Assembly: GCA_964350445.1 (NCBI GenBank)
Contig: CAYGKA010000003.1
Location: 1-64,000 of the forward strand
Source: Hwanghaeella sp964350445
GTDB taxonomy: Bacteria; Pseudomonadota; Alphaproteobacteria; UBA8366; Aestuariispiraceae
Direction: 5' to 3'
DNA length: 64,000 bases
Shown: positions 34,429 through 43,956 of the stretch, piece after piece
Position numbering within the stretch: position 1 is the stretch's first letter
Layout of the letters: each line of letters opens with the position of its first letter
Program-made: the position numbers and the translations under genes
The notes under the pieces: generated by a model
Told to the model about the DNA's origin: nothing
Databases searched by the model: none
What the model saw: the letters and a program-made list of their open reading frames with translations, nothing else

Positions 34429-35278
34429 CGTTGCTCTTCAAGTGCCGTCTCAAGAAGGGATCGTAGCGCTTGCCGGCAATTCCGACGGCGGCCGCGTCAT
34501 CGCCATCGCGAACCAGAAGGGTGGGGTCGGCAAGACGACCACGGCCATCAATCTGGCAACTGCCTTGGCGGCCTGCGACAAGAAAGTCCTCATCATCGAC
34601 ATAGACGCCCAGGGCAATGCGAGCACCGGGTTGGGGATCGATCGCAAATCACGGACGGTGTCGACCTACGACGTCATCATCGACCGCAAGCCGATCGAGG
34701 AAGCGACCATTTCCTCGGTCGTGCCCCGGCTCGACGTGGTGCCGTCCTCCATCGACCTGGCGGGGGCGGAGATCGAATTGATCGATCTGGACCGACGCGA
34801 ATTTCGCCTGAAGGACGCGGTCCGGCGCATGACGGCCCATTACGATTACGTTTTGATCGATTGCCCGCCGTCGCTTCAGCTGTTGACCCTGAACGCCCTT
34901 TGTGCGGCGGATTCCATTCTTGTTCCGCTTCAGTGTGAGTTCTATGCCCTTGAAGGGCTTAGTCTTTTGATGCGCACAATCGAGCGGGTAAGGAAGGCGT
35001 TCAACCCGGCGCTGACCATTCAGGGCGTCGTCCTGACAATGTATGACAAGCGTAACAATCTGTCCGACATGGTCGCTTCCGATGTGCGCGAACATTTTGG
35101 GGACAAGGTCTATGAGACGGTCATTCCGCGGAATGTCCGTGTCTCTGAGGCGCCGTCCTTCGGTCTTCCGGTCCTGGTTTACGACATGCACTGCCGTGGA
35201 TCGAAGGCCTATATCAATCTGGCGAGCGAAGTGCTGCGCCGTGAACAGACACCGATGGTAGAGGTTGGAACGGCATGA
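34409..35278 (+). CDS. parA: Chromosome partitioning ATPase ParA
   Basis: ParA is the Walker-type ATPase that moves ParB-parS complexes, and so the origin, to the cell poles. The 289-residue protein has the deviant Walker A KGGVGKTTT at 37-45, Walker A' IDIDAQGNAS, and Walker B VLIDCPPSLQ. A short N-terminal extension precedes the ATPase fold. The GTG start follows GGAGG and lies within the end of rsmG. Its stop overlaps parB. Confidence 0.97.
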   Translation: MSEIENSVALQVPSQEGIVALAGNSDGGRVIAIANQKGGVGKTTTAINLATALAACDKKVLIIDIDAQGNASTGLGIDRKSRTVSTYDVIIDRKPIEEATISSVVPRLDVVPSSIDLAGAEIELIDLDRREFRLKDAVRRMTAHYDYVLIDCPPSLQLLTLNALCAADSILVPLQCEFYALEGLSLLMRTIERVRKAFNPALTIQGVVLTMYDKRNNLSDMVASDVREHFGDKVYETVIPRNVRVSEAPSFGLPVLVYDMHCRGSKAYINLASEVLRREQTPMVEVGTA

Positions 35279-36186
35279 TGGCTGCAGTGGACGAAACACG
35301 GCGCAAGGGTTTGGGACGCGGGCTATCCGCCTTGCTGGGCGATGACGAGGCGCCGGCGGTGGAAGTGCAGGCCGCGGCCGAGACCGCCACGCGCCCGAAC
35401 AGAACGGTGCCGATCGAATTCATCACCGCCAATCCGAAGCAGCCGCGCAAGCGGTTCGACGATGCGGCGATCGACGGGTTGGTGGAGTCGGTCCGGGAAA
35501 AGGGTATCCTCCAGCCCATCCTGGTCCGGCCCCACCCGACGGAAGCGAATTATTTTGAGATCGTTGCCGGCGAACGGCGTTGGCGGGCGGCCCAACGGGC
35601 GAAACTGCATGAAATTCCTGTCCTCATCAGGGACCTATCGGACAGAGACACGCTCGAAATTGCACTCGTGGAGAACATCCATCGGGAAGATTTGACCCCA
35701 TTGGAGGAAGCCGAGGGCTATCAGCGGCTTATCGACGAGTTTTCCCATACTCAGGAAGCATTGGCGACGGCCGTCGGAAAAAGCCGCAGCCATATTGCCA
35801 ACATGCTCCGTCTGCTCGCCCTGCCGGAAGAAGTGAAGAGCATGGTGGATGACGGGTTGCTGACGGCGGGCCATGCCCGGGCGTTGCTGGGTGTGCCGAA
35901 CGCGGAAGACCTCGCCCATATCGTGGTGAAGAAGGAACTCTCGGTCCGCCAGACCGAAAAGCTCGCGCAACAGGCGAAACAGGGTTCAGTCGGTTCGACG
36001 GTTGAAAAGATCGGCAAGGCGGTCGACCAACGGGACCCCGACACGATCGCGTTGGAGCGCAACCTTTCCGACAACCTCGGTCTGAAGGTCGAGTTGAAGG
36101 GCGCCGGCGAAAGCGGATCCGTCGTCATCCATTACAAAAGCCTCGACCAGCTCGATGGGTTGTTGGAGCGGCTGAACACCGATTGA
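35275..36186 (+). CDS. parB: Chromosome partitioning protein ParB
   Basis: ParB is a CTP-dependent DNA clamp that loads at parS and spreads. The 303-residue protein has the ParA-contact tail (RRKGLGRGLSALLGD), the CTPase/N-terminal domain with GERRWRAAQRA and ALVENIHREDLTPLEEA, a helix-turn-helix (ATAVGKSRSHIANMLRLL) and a C-terminal dimerisation domain. It overlaps parA by four bases (ATGATG). Its targets, three parS sites, are 1.4-3.7 kb upstream. Confidence 0.97.
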   Translation: MMAAVDETRRKGLGRGLSALLGDDEAPAVEVQAAAETATRPNRTVPIEFITANPKQPRKRFDDAAIDGLVESVREKGILQPILVRPHPTEANYFEIVAGERRWRAAQRAKLHEIPVLIRDLSDRDTLEIALVENIHREDLTPLEEAEGYQRLIDEFSHTQEALATAVGKSRSHIANMLRLLALPEEVKSMVDDGLLTAGHARALLGVPNAEDLAHIVVKKELSVRQTEKLAQQAKQGSVGSTVEKIGKAVDQRDPDTIALERNLSDNLGLKVELKGAGESGSVVIHYKSLDQLDGLLERLNTD

Positions 36187-36241
36187 CGCCCAAACCCGTT
36201 GTGCACCAGTTATTATAAACAGACCGTAACGACATTGTGGG

Positions 36242-37279
36242 TCACCGCGCCTGACCGCGCCGGCGGGCCAGAATGCCGACCTGGTAAAAATGCCGTTCGA
36301 TCAGCAGACGGTCGGGGCTGCCGGTGGATTTCAACTCTGATTCCAATCCGGCAAGGGCGATCAGTTGGTCCTTGATCGCCTTTTCCGACCAAAGCCGGTA
36401 TTGCCGCTTCAACGGTTCGACATTCTTGAAAAAGACGGGGGGGCGCTGGCTTTTGATGGCGCCGTCTATGCCAAGCCCGCCTTGGGTGGCCATGTGCAGT
36501 TCCATCAACTTGAAAAACTGCGCAATCAGGGCTCGGACCATCCCGATCGGGCTCATATCCTCCAGGGCCGCGCGTTCCAACCATTTCTCAAGTTTCGGGA
36601 CGTCACCGCCCAAGGCCGCGTAAACGAGAGAGTCCAACGCCGCCCCTCCGGACTCCGCCACGGCGGACAGAACCAGTTCCATGGTCAGGCGTTCGCCCGG
36701 TTGGACCAGAAGACACAGTTTCTCAATCTCCCGCCGGGAGATTCCCCGGTTCGCGTCCAGGGTTCCGGCGAGCCAATCGACCGCGTCATTGTCGACCTGC
36801 ACCCCGGCTGCCCGGAACATCTCCGCAAAATAGCTTTCCCGGTCCTGATCGGTATCTTCGTAACAGGCAAGGGCGGCGCCCGCATTGGCGCCTTCCATCA
36901 ATTTGACGAGGCTGCTCCGCTTCCGGCTCAGTTCCTTGGCCTCGAGAACGATCATCGCCGCACCGGGCAGGGAATCGAGAAAGTCTTCTATTACGGGTGT
37001 GATCCGATCACTCGCATCGGTGATGCGGACGAGACGGGACCCTTTATCAAGGGATTGAGCGGCGGCGGCATCCGCCAACAACGCCTTGTCGGCGGCGATC
37101 TGGTCGGCGGAAATCTCGTCGGTTCGAAAAGGATCACCGGGCGGTATGCCAAGGGATGTCGTGAGCGTCCGCGCGAGTTCCGACACCAAGGTCTGGTCCG
37201 GGCCATATATCAAGACACAGCGTATGCCGGCATCCGGGTTTTTCACGAACCCTTCGACATTTCTCGGCTGAACACGCAT
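36242..37279 (-). CDS. holA: DNA polymerase III delta subunit
   Basis: HolA is the clamp-loader subunit that opens the beta sliding clamp. The 345-residue protein has the N-terminal LIYGPDQTLVSEL region (a degenerate nucleotide-binding fold without a functional Walker A), ALLADAAAAQSLDKGSRLVRI and the collar-domain MVRALIAQFFKLMELH. It is the last gene of the leftward DUF3576-leuS-lptE-holA operon, and ends 55 bases from the convergent parB. That short gap shows no terminator hairpin. Confidence 0.92.
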   Translation of the reverse strand: MRVQPRNVEGFVKNPDAGIRCVLIYGPDQTLVSELARTLTTSLGIPPGDPFRTDEISADQIAADKALLADAAAAQSLDKGSRLVRITDASDRITPVIEDFLDSLPGAAMIVLEAKELSRKRSSLVKLMEGANAGAALACYEDTDQDRESYFAEMFRAAGVQVDNDAVDWLAGTLDANRGISRREIEKLCLLVQPGERLTMELVLSAVAESGGAALDSLVYAALGGDVPKLEKWLERAALEDMSPIGMVRALIAQFFKLMELHMATQGGLGIDGAIKSQRPPVFFKNVEPLKRQYRLWSEKAIKDQLIALAGLESELKSTGSPDRLLIERHFYQVGILARRRGQAR

Positions 37280-37285
37280 CCCGGT

Positions 37286-37789
37286 CTAGCTGGCCTCCAG
37301 CTTTTCCAAATAGGCGACAAGACGAATTTTCGCTTCGTCAGCAATCTCTCGAAGACTACGCTCGGTGGCATCCTGCCGGGCAACCAATGTGCCGAAATCA
37401 GACAGAACCGTGCTGTAACTGCCCGCTGAACGGCTGGTGAAACTGTGGCTACCGCCTTGATATTCCAGAACAAACCGTGCGGTCACAACAACGCGGGACC
37501 GCGTGGTGGTGGCGTCGAAGGCGACGCCCAGGTCTTCTTCAACAATGTCCAAATCGGTGGACAACCGATACAGATTGGTGCCGTCGGGCTGGAACCGGTC
37601 TATCAGGAAGTTGCGGAGAATTTGCCCTTCGCGGTCCTCGATCAGGCCGATGGAGACACCGGCGAGAGGGTTCTCCCGGATGAAACCGGAATTGGAAGAT
37701 CCACCGTAGAGCGGCCGGAACCCGCAGGCGCCCATAAGCGCCGTGGCCATCGCCAGGGAAAGTCCAGATAGGGCCTGCCGCCGGTTCAT
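37286..37789 (-). CDS. lptE: LPS-assembly lipoprotein LptE
   Basis: LptE plugs the LptD barrel that inserts lipopolysaccharide into the outer membrane. The 167-residue protein has a signal peptide ending in the lipobox LMGAC, followed at once by GFRPLYGG, the hallmark of this family. It lies between leuS and holA, the conserved order in many Gram-negatives. Spacing is one base from leuS and six bases from holA, so the three genes are tightly coupled. Confidence 0.93.
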   Translation of the reverse strand: MNRRQALSGLSLAMATALMGACGFRPLYGGSSNSGFIRENPLAGVSIGLIEDREGQILRNFLIDRFQPDGTNLYRLSTDLDIVEEDLGVAFDATTTRSRVVVTARFVLEYQGGSHSFTSRSAGSYSTVLSDFGTLVARQDATERSLREIADEAKIRLVAYLEKLEAS

Positions 37790-37790
37790 C

Positions 37791-40373
37791 TTACACCACG
37801 ATGTTCACGATGCGGTTCGGAACAACGATGATCTTCCGCGGTTCCTTCCCGTCCATCGCGCGTTGGACATTCTCGTGCCCCAGTGCCGCCGTCTTCGCGG
37901 CGTCCTCGGAGGCATCACGCTCGATATCTACCTTAGCGCGTACCTTGCCGTTTACCTGAACCGCCAAGGTGACCATATCGTCCACGACCAGGTCGGGATC
38001 GGCGGCCGGCCAGTCGCACCGTGCGATCAGACTGTCATGACCGAGCGAGGCCCACAACTCTTCGGCCAAATGCGGTGTCATGGGGCCAAGCAGTTGGACG
38101 AGCGTCTCAATCGCTTCCCGGTGGGCCCAGCGATCGCTGTCATCCTGCGGCGTAAAATCCGCCACCGCATTGGACAATTCACGAATGCGCGCCACGGCCC
38201 GGTTGAAATGGAACCGCTCCAGGTCGCCGGTGGCGCCATCCAACGCCTTATGCGCCGCGCGGCGCATGGCTTCGGCCGTGGCGCCGAAAGTATCGGGCTT
38301 GGGCGCGTCGCCGCCGGGCAGGCCGGCCGCGATCGCATCCTGCACCTGCCGCCATACGCGGTTCAGGAAACGCCAGGCGCCTTCGACACCCGCTTCGGTC
38401 CATTCCAAGTCACGATCGGGCGGACTGTCGGACAACATGAACAAGCGCGCGGTGTCGGCGCCATAGGTTTTCACGATATTCTCGGGGTCGACAACATTCT
38501 TGCGGGATTTGCTCATCTTCTCGGACCGGCCGACCTTTACCGGCTTATCCGTTCCCAACAGGAATGCCTGGTCGGCGCCTTGGCGGTCGACCTCAACCGG
38601 CGAAAGCCACTTTCCGTCATCGGCCCGATAGGTTTCGTGACAGACCATGCCCTGCGTGAACAAACCGTCGAAGGGTTCGTCCAAATCGAGATAGCCGCAT
38701 TGCGACAGCGCGCGGACGAAGAAGCGGGAATACAGCAGATGCAGAACGGCATGTTCGATGCCGCCGACATACTGATCGACCGGCAGCCAGTAATCGACGG
38801 CGTCACGGCTGAAGGCTTCATCGGTGTTCGTGGGATCGCAAAACCGGGCGAAATACCAGGAAGATTCGAAAAATGTGTCGAAAGTGTCCGTCTCGCGGAC
38901 GGCTTCCTTGCCACAAGACGGACATGAAGTGTGTTTCCAGCTTGGATGCCGGTCCAGCGGATTGCCGGGCAGGTCGAAATCGACATCGTCGGGCAGGGCG
39001 ACCGGCAGGTCCTTTTCCGGAACCGGCACCGCGCCGCAGCCGGCGCAATGGATGACCGGTACCGGACAACCCCAATAGCGCTGCCGGGAAACGCCCCAAT
39101 CGCGCAGGCGATAGGTGACGGTGCCCTCGCCGGTGCCAAGCGTGCCAAGGCGCGCTATGACCTGGGATTTGGCGTCGTCGACACCCAGTCCATCCAGGAA
39201 CTGCGAATTAATGATCGTCCCGTCGCCGGTATAGGCCTCGTCACCGATCGAGAATGTTTCCGGATCCGCGCCTTTGGGCAGCACGACGGGGGTGACCGAC
39301 AGGTCGTATTTCCGCGCAAAGTCCAAATCGCGCTGATCGTGGCCGGGACAGCCGAAAATCGCGCCGGTGCCGTACTCCATCAGCACGAAATTCGCCGCGT
39401 AGACGGGCAGTTCCCAAGACGGATCCAAGGGATGCGATACTTTGAGCCCGGTATCGAAACCCTTCTTCTCGGCCTTTTCGATCACCTCTTCGCTGGTGCC
39501 CATGCGATTGCATTCGGCGACGAAGTCGGCAAGGTCGGGATTGCTCTCCGCCTGTTCGGCGATCAGCGGATGATTGGCGGCCAGCGCGCAGAAAGATGCG
39601 CCATACAGCGTGTCGGGCCGGGTGGTGAACACGCGCAGACTGTCATCGCGGCCGACCAGTTTGAAGTCGACATGCGCGCCTTCGGACCGGTTGATCCAGT
39701 TGGTCTGCATGGTGCGGACCTTTTCAGGCCAGCGCTCAAGGCCCTCGATCGCTTGCAGCAATTCATCCGCAAAGGCGGTGATTTTCAGGAACCACTGGGA
39801 CAGCTTCCGTTTTTCAACCAGGGCGCCGGATCGCCACCCGCGGCCGTCGATCACCTGTTCGTTGGCCAGAACCGTGTTCTCGACCGGATCCCAGTTCACC
39901 CAGGACTCCTTGCGGTAGGCCAGGCCCGCGCGCATGAAATCGGTGAACATCTTCTGTTCGTGCTTGTAGTAATCGGGCTCGCAGGTGGAGATTTCCCGGC
40001 TCCAATCCAGCGACAGGCCGAGCGTCATCAACTGGGCCTTCATGGCGGCGATGTTCTCGCGCGTCCATTTCGCGGGATGGACCTTGTTCTCGATCGCCGC
40101 GTTTTCGGCCGGCAGACCGAAGGAATCCCAACCCATCGGATGCAGCACGTTGAATCCGCGCGCGCGCCGGTACCGGGCGACGACATCGCCCAACGTATAG
40201 TTCCGCACATGACCCATATGGATGCGGCCGGACGGGTAGGGGAACATTTCCAGCACATAGTATTTCGGCAGGGACCGGTCCGCGCTCGGTTCGAAAGACT
40301 TGTCCTCGTCCCAGACCTTGCGCCACTTGTCCTCGACCTCAAGGAAATTGTAGCGGCTGGATCCTTCACTCAT
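37791..40373 (-). CDS. leuS: Leucyl-tRNA synthetase
   Basis: LeuS charges tRNA-Leu. The 860-residue class I enzyme has the HIGH motif as GRIHMGHVRNY, a CP1 editing domain in the middle, a zinc-finger-like CAGCGAVPVPE and CPSCGKEAV, and KMSKS as EKMSKSRKN. The length is standard for bacteria. It is the main gene of the DUF3576-leuS-lptE-holA operon. Confidence 0.98.
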   Translation of the reverse strand: MSEGSSRYNFLEVEDKWRKVWDEDKSFEPSADRSLPKYYVLEMFPYPSGRIHMGHVRNYTLGDVVARYRRARGFNVLHPMGWDSFGLPAENAAIENKVHPAKWTRENIAAMKAQLMTLGLSLDWSREISTCEPDYYKHEQKMFTDFMRAGLAYRKESWVNWDPVENTVLANEQVIDGRGWRSGALVEKRKLSQWFLKITAFADELLQAIEGLERWPEKVRTMQTNWINRSEGAHVDFKLVGRDDSLRVFTTRPDTLYGASFCALAANHPLIAEQAESNPDLADFVAECNRMGTSEEVIEKAEKKGFDTGLKVSHPLDPSWELPVYAANFVLMEYGTGAIFGCPGHDQRDLDFARKYDLSVTPVVLPKGADPETFSIGDEAYTGDGTIINSQFLDGLGVDDAKSQVIARLGTLGTGEGTVTYRLRDWGVSRQRYWGCPVPVIHCAGCGAVPVPEKDLPVALPDDVDFDLPGNPLDRHPSWKHTSCPSCGKEAVRETDTFDTFFESSWYFARFCDPTNTDEAFSRDAVDYWLPVDQYVGGIEHAVLHLLYSRFFVRALSQCGYLDLDEPFDGLFTQGMVCHETYRADDGKWLSPVEVDRQGADQAFLLGTDKPVKVGRSEKMSKSRKNVVDPENIVKTYGADTARLFMLSDSPPDRDLEWTEAGVEGAWRFLNRVWRQVQDAIAAGLPGGDAPKPDTFGATAEAMRRAAHKALDGATGDLERFHFNRAVARIRELSNAVADFTPQDDSDRWAHREAIETLVQLLGPMTPHLAEELWASLGHDSLIARCDWPAADPDLVVDDMVTLAVQVNGKVRAKVDIERDASEDAAKTAALGHENVQRAMDGKEPRKIIVVPNRIVNIVV

Positions 40374-40443
40374 CAGAAGTTCCCCATATTCAAAGCCCGA
40401 CCGGCAGGGTCACCGGGGCCGATGTCCCAATGCGATGGTTGAT

Positions 40444-40956
40444 TTATTCCGGCTGCGCGATCGCTGCAACGCGCAACTCGCGCGCTTTCGCCAGGATCGC
40501 GTTTTCAAGCGACCGAACGGTATCGTTGGAAACGGGAACGTCTTCCCATATGCCGCTGCCGGTACGCTGTTCCTGCTTGAAGACGCTGACCCGCAATCCG
40601 TCGGCGCGCAATTGCCGCCCGAGAATGAAAACGTTCAGCTTGAACCGCGTGTTCGGCGTTTCCGGGGGCGTATACCAATCGGTGATGATCACGCCGCCGA
40701 AGGGATCGGCCTGACTGAGCGGGAAGAAGGAAATCGTGTCGAGCGAGGCGCGCCACAGGAAGCCGTTGACGCCCAGCGACCCACCGTTGTCACCGCCCTT
40801 TTCACCACCGAAGGTGATGCCGCCTTCACCGAAAATACTGCCTTCCGCGGCGCGGTCGCGCGCCTGCTGATCGGGAATTTCATTCGTCGGACCGGTCGCG
40901 AGCCCGCAACCAGCCAGGAATGCCAATGCTAAAAAAACAATACCAAGGCGACGCAC
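40444..40956 (-). CDS. DUF3576 family outer-envelope lipoprotein
   Basis: This 170-residue protein has a signal peptide with lipobox LAGC, a Gly-rich EGGITFGGEKGGDNGG segment, and the family core LGVNGFLWRASLDTISFFPL followed by DPFGGVIITDWYTPPETPNTRFKLNV in shorter pieces. DUF3576 proteins are found in Alphaproteobacteria, usually directly upstream of leuS as here, which hints at an outer-membrane role shared with lptE. Function is unknown. The leuS start is 70 bases downstream. Confidence 0.9.
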   Translation of the reverse strand: MRRLGIVFLALAFLAGCGLATGPTNEIPDQQARDRAAEGSIFGEGGITFGGEKGGDNGGSLGVNGFLWRASLDTISFFPLSQADPFGGVIITDWYTPPETPNTRFKLNVFILGRQLRADGLRVSVFKQEQRTGSGIWEDVPVSNDTVRSLENAILAKARELRVAAIAQPE

Positions 40957-41112
40957 CGTCTTATTCCTTCATTTCTACCAAGAGGGATCTCAGTGGAGGG
41001 TCCTCACACGGCGAGCATTATCGCGGCGATTTGCCAAGCGGGATGCGAACCATTCCCTAGCAAGAATGCGGGGCAAGAGAAAGACGAAAGACGACCGGTG
41101 CAACCCTGTCAC

Positions 41113-41190
41113 AAAACCGGTCCAAAACCGCGGCGAAACCTTCGGCAAAACCCTGGGCGAAACCCAGGGCGAAACCCAGGTCTGAAAATC
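41113..41190. repeat. AAACC repeat with 11-12-bp period (phased A-tracts)
   Basis: AAACC recurs at 41114, 41125, 41136, 41148, 41160 and 41172, and a further AAAA starts at 41085 plus 100 (41185). The last units share GGCGAAACCCAG. CCTGGG-CGAAA-CCCAGG inside it can form a small hairpin. A-tracts repeated near the helical pitch may curve DNA. Confidence 0.65.
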
Positions 41191-41216
41191 GGGTGATGAT
41201 CCGCTCAAGACCGGGG

Positions 41217-41252
41217 CAAAAAAACAGGGGCCGCCCAAAAGGACGGCCCCTG
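41217..41252 (-). terminator. Intrinsic terminator of the porin gene
   Basis: Perfect 9-bp stem CAGGGGCCG (41225-41233) with CGGCCCCTG (41244-41252). On the minus strand it is followed by a run of seven T. It begins 25 bases after the porin stop. Confidence 0.9.
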
Positions 41253-41276
41253 CCACACGTCGAAAGTTCGACGATA

Positions 41277-42416
41277 TTAGAACGTCACGCGCGTACCGAC
41301 GATGACGACCGTCGAGTCCGGATCGTTGGCGACCGCGGTGCTCTCGGAGGAGAAGCGGTAACCGTTGATGCGGGCCGACAGACCTTCCGCGACCTGGTAG
41401 TTGATACCAGCGTGGAGGACGTCAACTTCGATGTTCGCACCGGCCGTGTTGGTTTCTTCAGACGTCTGCCAGGAAGCGGAGATCGCACCCGGGCCGAAGC
41501 TGTAAGCAGCACCAAGGGACCAGCCGTCACCGGAGTCGCAAACGGCGCTGTTGGTCGGGCAAAGGCTGTCGCCGTTGTCCAGGTAATCAGCGGCGAAGGA
41601 GAAACCAGCAACCGAGATGCTGGCACCGACGCGCCAGGACGAAATGTCCTCAACGCCAGCGGCGCTGCTCGTCGCGGCGGACTGGTTGCCATCAGCGAAC
41701 TGGTAGGAACCACCGATGCCGATACCGATGCCGCTGAAGTCGCCGTTATAGGCGGCAGCGAGATCCCAAGCATTCAGACCAACGGCCCCACCGGCGCCAT
41801 CGACGAAGTTGGAACGAGCGGTATCACCGACGTCCGGCGTGAAGCTGACACCAGCCTGGAAGCCACTGAAGGACGGCGTCAAATAGCCGATCTTGTTGGC
41901 GTCACCGGTGTAACCCAGCGGATCGTGGTAGTAGGCGAGCGACGTGGTCGCGCCGACCGTGGCGATGGAGTTGTCGGCGCGGATCGCACCGTTACCGTCC
42001 GTACCCCACGTACCAACCTGAATGCCGTTGGCATCCGGGACGAGCAGACCGTCGACACCGTCTTCGGCGCCGAGGAACAGACGACCCCAGGAACCACGGA
42101 AGTCCAGGTAGGCTTCATCGAAAGCACCGGCAGCAGCACCGACACCCATGGCACGCCACTGGATGTTCGCACCGTATTCCAGGCCGTTATCCGCGGTACC
42201 GCGGGCGTCCCAGACGAGTTCCGACTGCTGTTCGTTGGCGGTGATAACGTGACCGTCGGTCGAGTTGGCCGCACGTGCATCGTTGTCATCGAAGATGTAT
42301 TCGTAGGACAGAGCGCCGGAGAAGCTGACGACCGGAGCTTCACCCGCATTGGCCGCGCCAGCAACCAAGACGGACGCACCGATCAGCGCCGACGTGGCGA
42401 GAAGCGTCTTTTTCAT
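41277..42416 (-). CDS. Gram-negative outer-membrane porin
   Basis: This 379-residue protein has a clear signal peptide cleaved after GAANA, a beta-strand-rich body with alternating aromatic and polar residues, Gly/Asn/Asp-rich loops, and a C-terminal Phe (VIVGTRVTF), which the BAM complex recognises. It fits the general trimeric porins (Porin_4 type) of Alphaproteobacteria. Two cysteines (LCPTNSAVCD) may clamp one loop. A strong terminator follows and the gene is monocistronic, as expected for an abundant protein. Pore selectivity cannot be predicted. Confidence 0.9.
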   Translation of the reverse strand: MKKTLLATSALIGASVLVAGAANAGEAPVVSFSGALSYEYIFDDNDARAANSTDGHVITANEQQSELVWDARGTADNGLEYGANIQWRAMGVGAAAGAFDEAYLDFRGSWGRLFLGAEDGVDGLLVPDANGIQVGTWGTDGNGAIRADNSIATVGATTSLAYYHDPLGYTGDANKIGYLTPSFSGFQAGVSFTPDVGDTARSNFVDGAGGAVGLNAWDLAAAYNGDFSGIGIGIGGSYQFADGNQSAATSSAAGVEDISSWRVGASISVAGFSFAADYLDNGDSLCPTNSAVCDSGDGWSLGAAYSFGPGAISASWQTSEETNTAGANIEVDVLHAGINYQVAEGLSARINGYRFSSESTAVANDPDSTVVIVGTRVTF

Positions 42417-42635
42417 TTTGATCCTCCAAAAAAATCAAGACCCCAGGCAGCCTCAGCATAAAAGGCAATTGGGGATTTCCCTCGTTTACGACCCTGGCCC
42501 TAACCAGCAATTGCTTGCACATAGGACTTGCCCAGGCGTCTGAGTGGATAAAACATCGACACCCTATTCGCCGCAATTGGAAAACGGTGCGATTCGAAGG
42601 AATTGGAGGGGGTTGTGACAAGAATGCAACAAGCA

Positions 42636-42650
42636 GCCCCCCTGGGGGGC
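42636..42650 (-). terminator. Possible weak terminator after the JmjC-domain gene
   Basis: GCCCCCC-T-GGGGGGC is a perfect dyad 14 bases after the stop codon of the oxygenase gene. On the minus strand it is followed by TGCTTGTTGC, a poor T-run. Confidence 0.35.
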
Positions 42651-42663
42651 GAAAACCGTGCGG

Positions 42664-43902
42664 TCAGCCCGGATTCGCCAGGTCCACCAAGCCCATCCGC
42701 CGCACTTGTATTAGCAATTCCGTAATTGAATGGGGCGATTCAGCAGGGAAGGCGTCGGCCAATTCGCCGAAGGTGAAAGTCCGGTGCGCCAGTATCCAGG
42801 CGACCAGCTTCTCGATGCCGGGAGGGATCGGCGTCACGTTCTTGCCCCGGTAAAGACCGAAGCCGTTCTGGAACCGGGCGACCTTCGCGTCATGGACGAG
42901 GCGTTCGTATAACGGGTCCTCGCCGATCGCCGGGATCTGAATGCCGCCCCTCTTATAATGGAAGTCCCGTTGAAACTGGGTGAAGCGGTCCAGGAAATCC
43001 TGGCTCTTGGCAATCTTGGCGAAGTCGGCGCTGAGCATTTCGATATGTTTTTTCAGCGCGCCCTGGCCGTCTTCCAGGCGGGGGAAGTTCAGGCGGAACT
43101 TCTCCGACCCCACGACCATGTCCATCATGGCGCCCAGGAAATCCAGGCCGATGACGCCGGTCGCGCTGAAGGCGATATGGATGGTTCCCTCGCTGGACGC
43201 CAGGGCGTCATGATATTGCCCGCGTGGCAAATATAGAACGTCGCCCGGCCGCATCGTCACTTCGGCGACGACGGGACCGCGATTCTGCTGCTGGAATTCC
43301 TCGGTCACCACGAAGGCGTCGTGCCGGATCGGGCTCGGCACCCTGTTCTGATAGATCCGCCAAATCTTCTCGCCGACAAGATGGACGGCGAAAACATCAT
43401 GGGTGTCAAAATGGCTGGAGAAGGCTTGGCGCTGTTTCCAGGAATAATACAGATTGCCTTGCGCCTTCACGTTCAGCCCCTCCTCGAGGCCTTTCGCGAT
43501 CTGCGCCGCGCCCGGGGTCAGGGCGTCGATATCATTAGCGACAAGCGACGCGCCCTTGCGCAGCAGGTCCATCAGCTTGTCGGGATCGGGCTGCAATACG
43601 TCCAGCCCGTCGCGGTTCTTGGCTGGATTGCAATAGGCGCGCGGATCGACCCGGGCGCGGTCGATGACGACTTCCAGCGAGGTCGAGGACCAGATCGGCG
43701 TCATGTTCAGCAGGCTCGCGAACTTGTCGAAATCCATCACGTCCGGAAACTTTTCCGGCTTGCCGGGGATATGGACGAAGGTCTTGCCGTAATAGTCGCG
43801 GAAGAACGCCGACTCGGAGATGGGCGCCAGGATCGCGTCGAGAGGGAACTGAGTGCCGGATTGTTCTGTCATCTGTCTGGTCGCTGTTCTGTCTGATTGC
43901 AT
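42664..43902 (-). CDS. JmjC/cupin-fold protein, ribosomal-oxygenase-like
   Basis: This 412-residue protein has a cupin_4/JmjC core like that of the ribosomal protein hydroxylases RoxA/YcfD. The iron ligands appear as the HxD pair in SSHFDTHDVFAVHL and the distal His in YLPRGQYHDAL; VGEKIWRIYQNR and RPGDVLYLPRG are typical. The C-terminal third is a helical/winged-helix-like domain. It is probably a 2-oxoglutarate Fe(II) dioxygenase acting on a protein, but the target is unknown. The ATG at 43902 or 43872 is the likely start; the frame upstream is open only via TTG. It follows the TPR-sulfotransferase gene by 55 bases. Confidence 0.8.
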   Translation of the reverse strand: MQSDRTATRQMTEQSGTQFPLDAILAPISESAFFRDYYGKTFVHIPGKPEKFPDVMDFDKFASLLNMTPIWSSTSLEVVIDRARVDPRAYCNPAKNRDGLDVLQPDPDKLMDLLRKGASLVANDIDALTPGAAQIAKGLEEGLNVKAQGNLYYSWKQRQAFSSHFDTHDVFAVHLVGEKIWRIYQNRVPSPIRHDAFVVTEEFQQQNRGPVVAEVTMRPGDVLYLPRGQYHDALASSEGTIHIAFSATGVIGLDFLGAMMDMVVGSEKFRLNFPRLEDGQGALKKHIEMLSADFAKIAKSQDFLDRFTQFQRDFHYKRGGIQIPAIGEDPLYERLVHDAKVARFQNGFGLYRGKNVTPIPPGIEKLVAWILAHRTFTFGELADAFPAESPHSITELLIQVRRMGLVDLANPG

Positions 43903-43956
43903 TCTAAATTTGGAAGCGGAGCGGACCCTCAGCTTCAACCGTCGTCATGGGGCGCC

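Larger units (their letters stand above)
40957..41276. other. Upstream region of the DUF3576-leuS operon, containing a porin terminator and periodic repeats
   Basis: No supported gene is seen in these 320 bases; an open frame on the minus strand across 40990-41256 is low-complexity and crosses the porin terminator. The region contains a 11-12-bp periodic AAACC repeat (41113-41190). The leftward promoter of the DUF3576 operon should be here, but no clear hexamers stand out. Confidence 0.45.

Noticed and set aside
40990..41256. Possible 88-residue minus-strand protein with WVSP repeats
   Set aside because: It reads through the porin terminator and the AAACC repeat; no ribosome site or homologous look.
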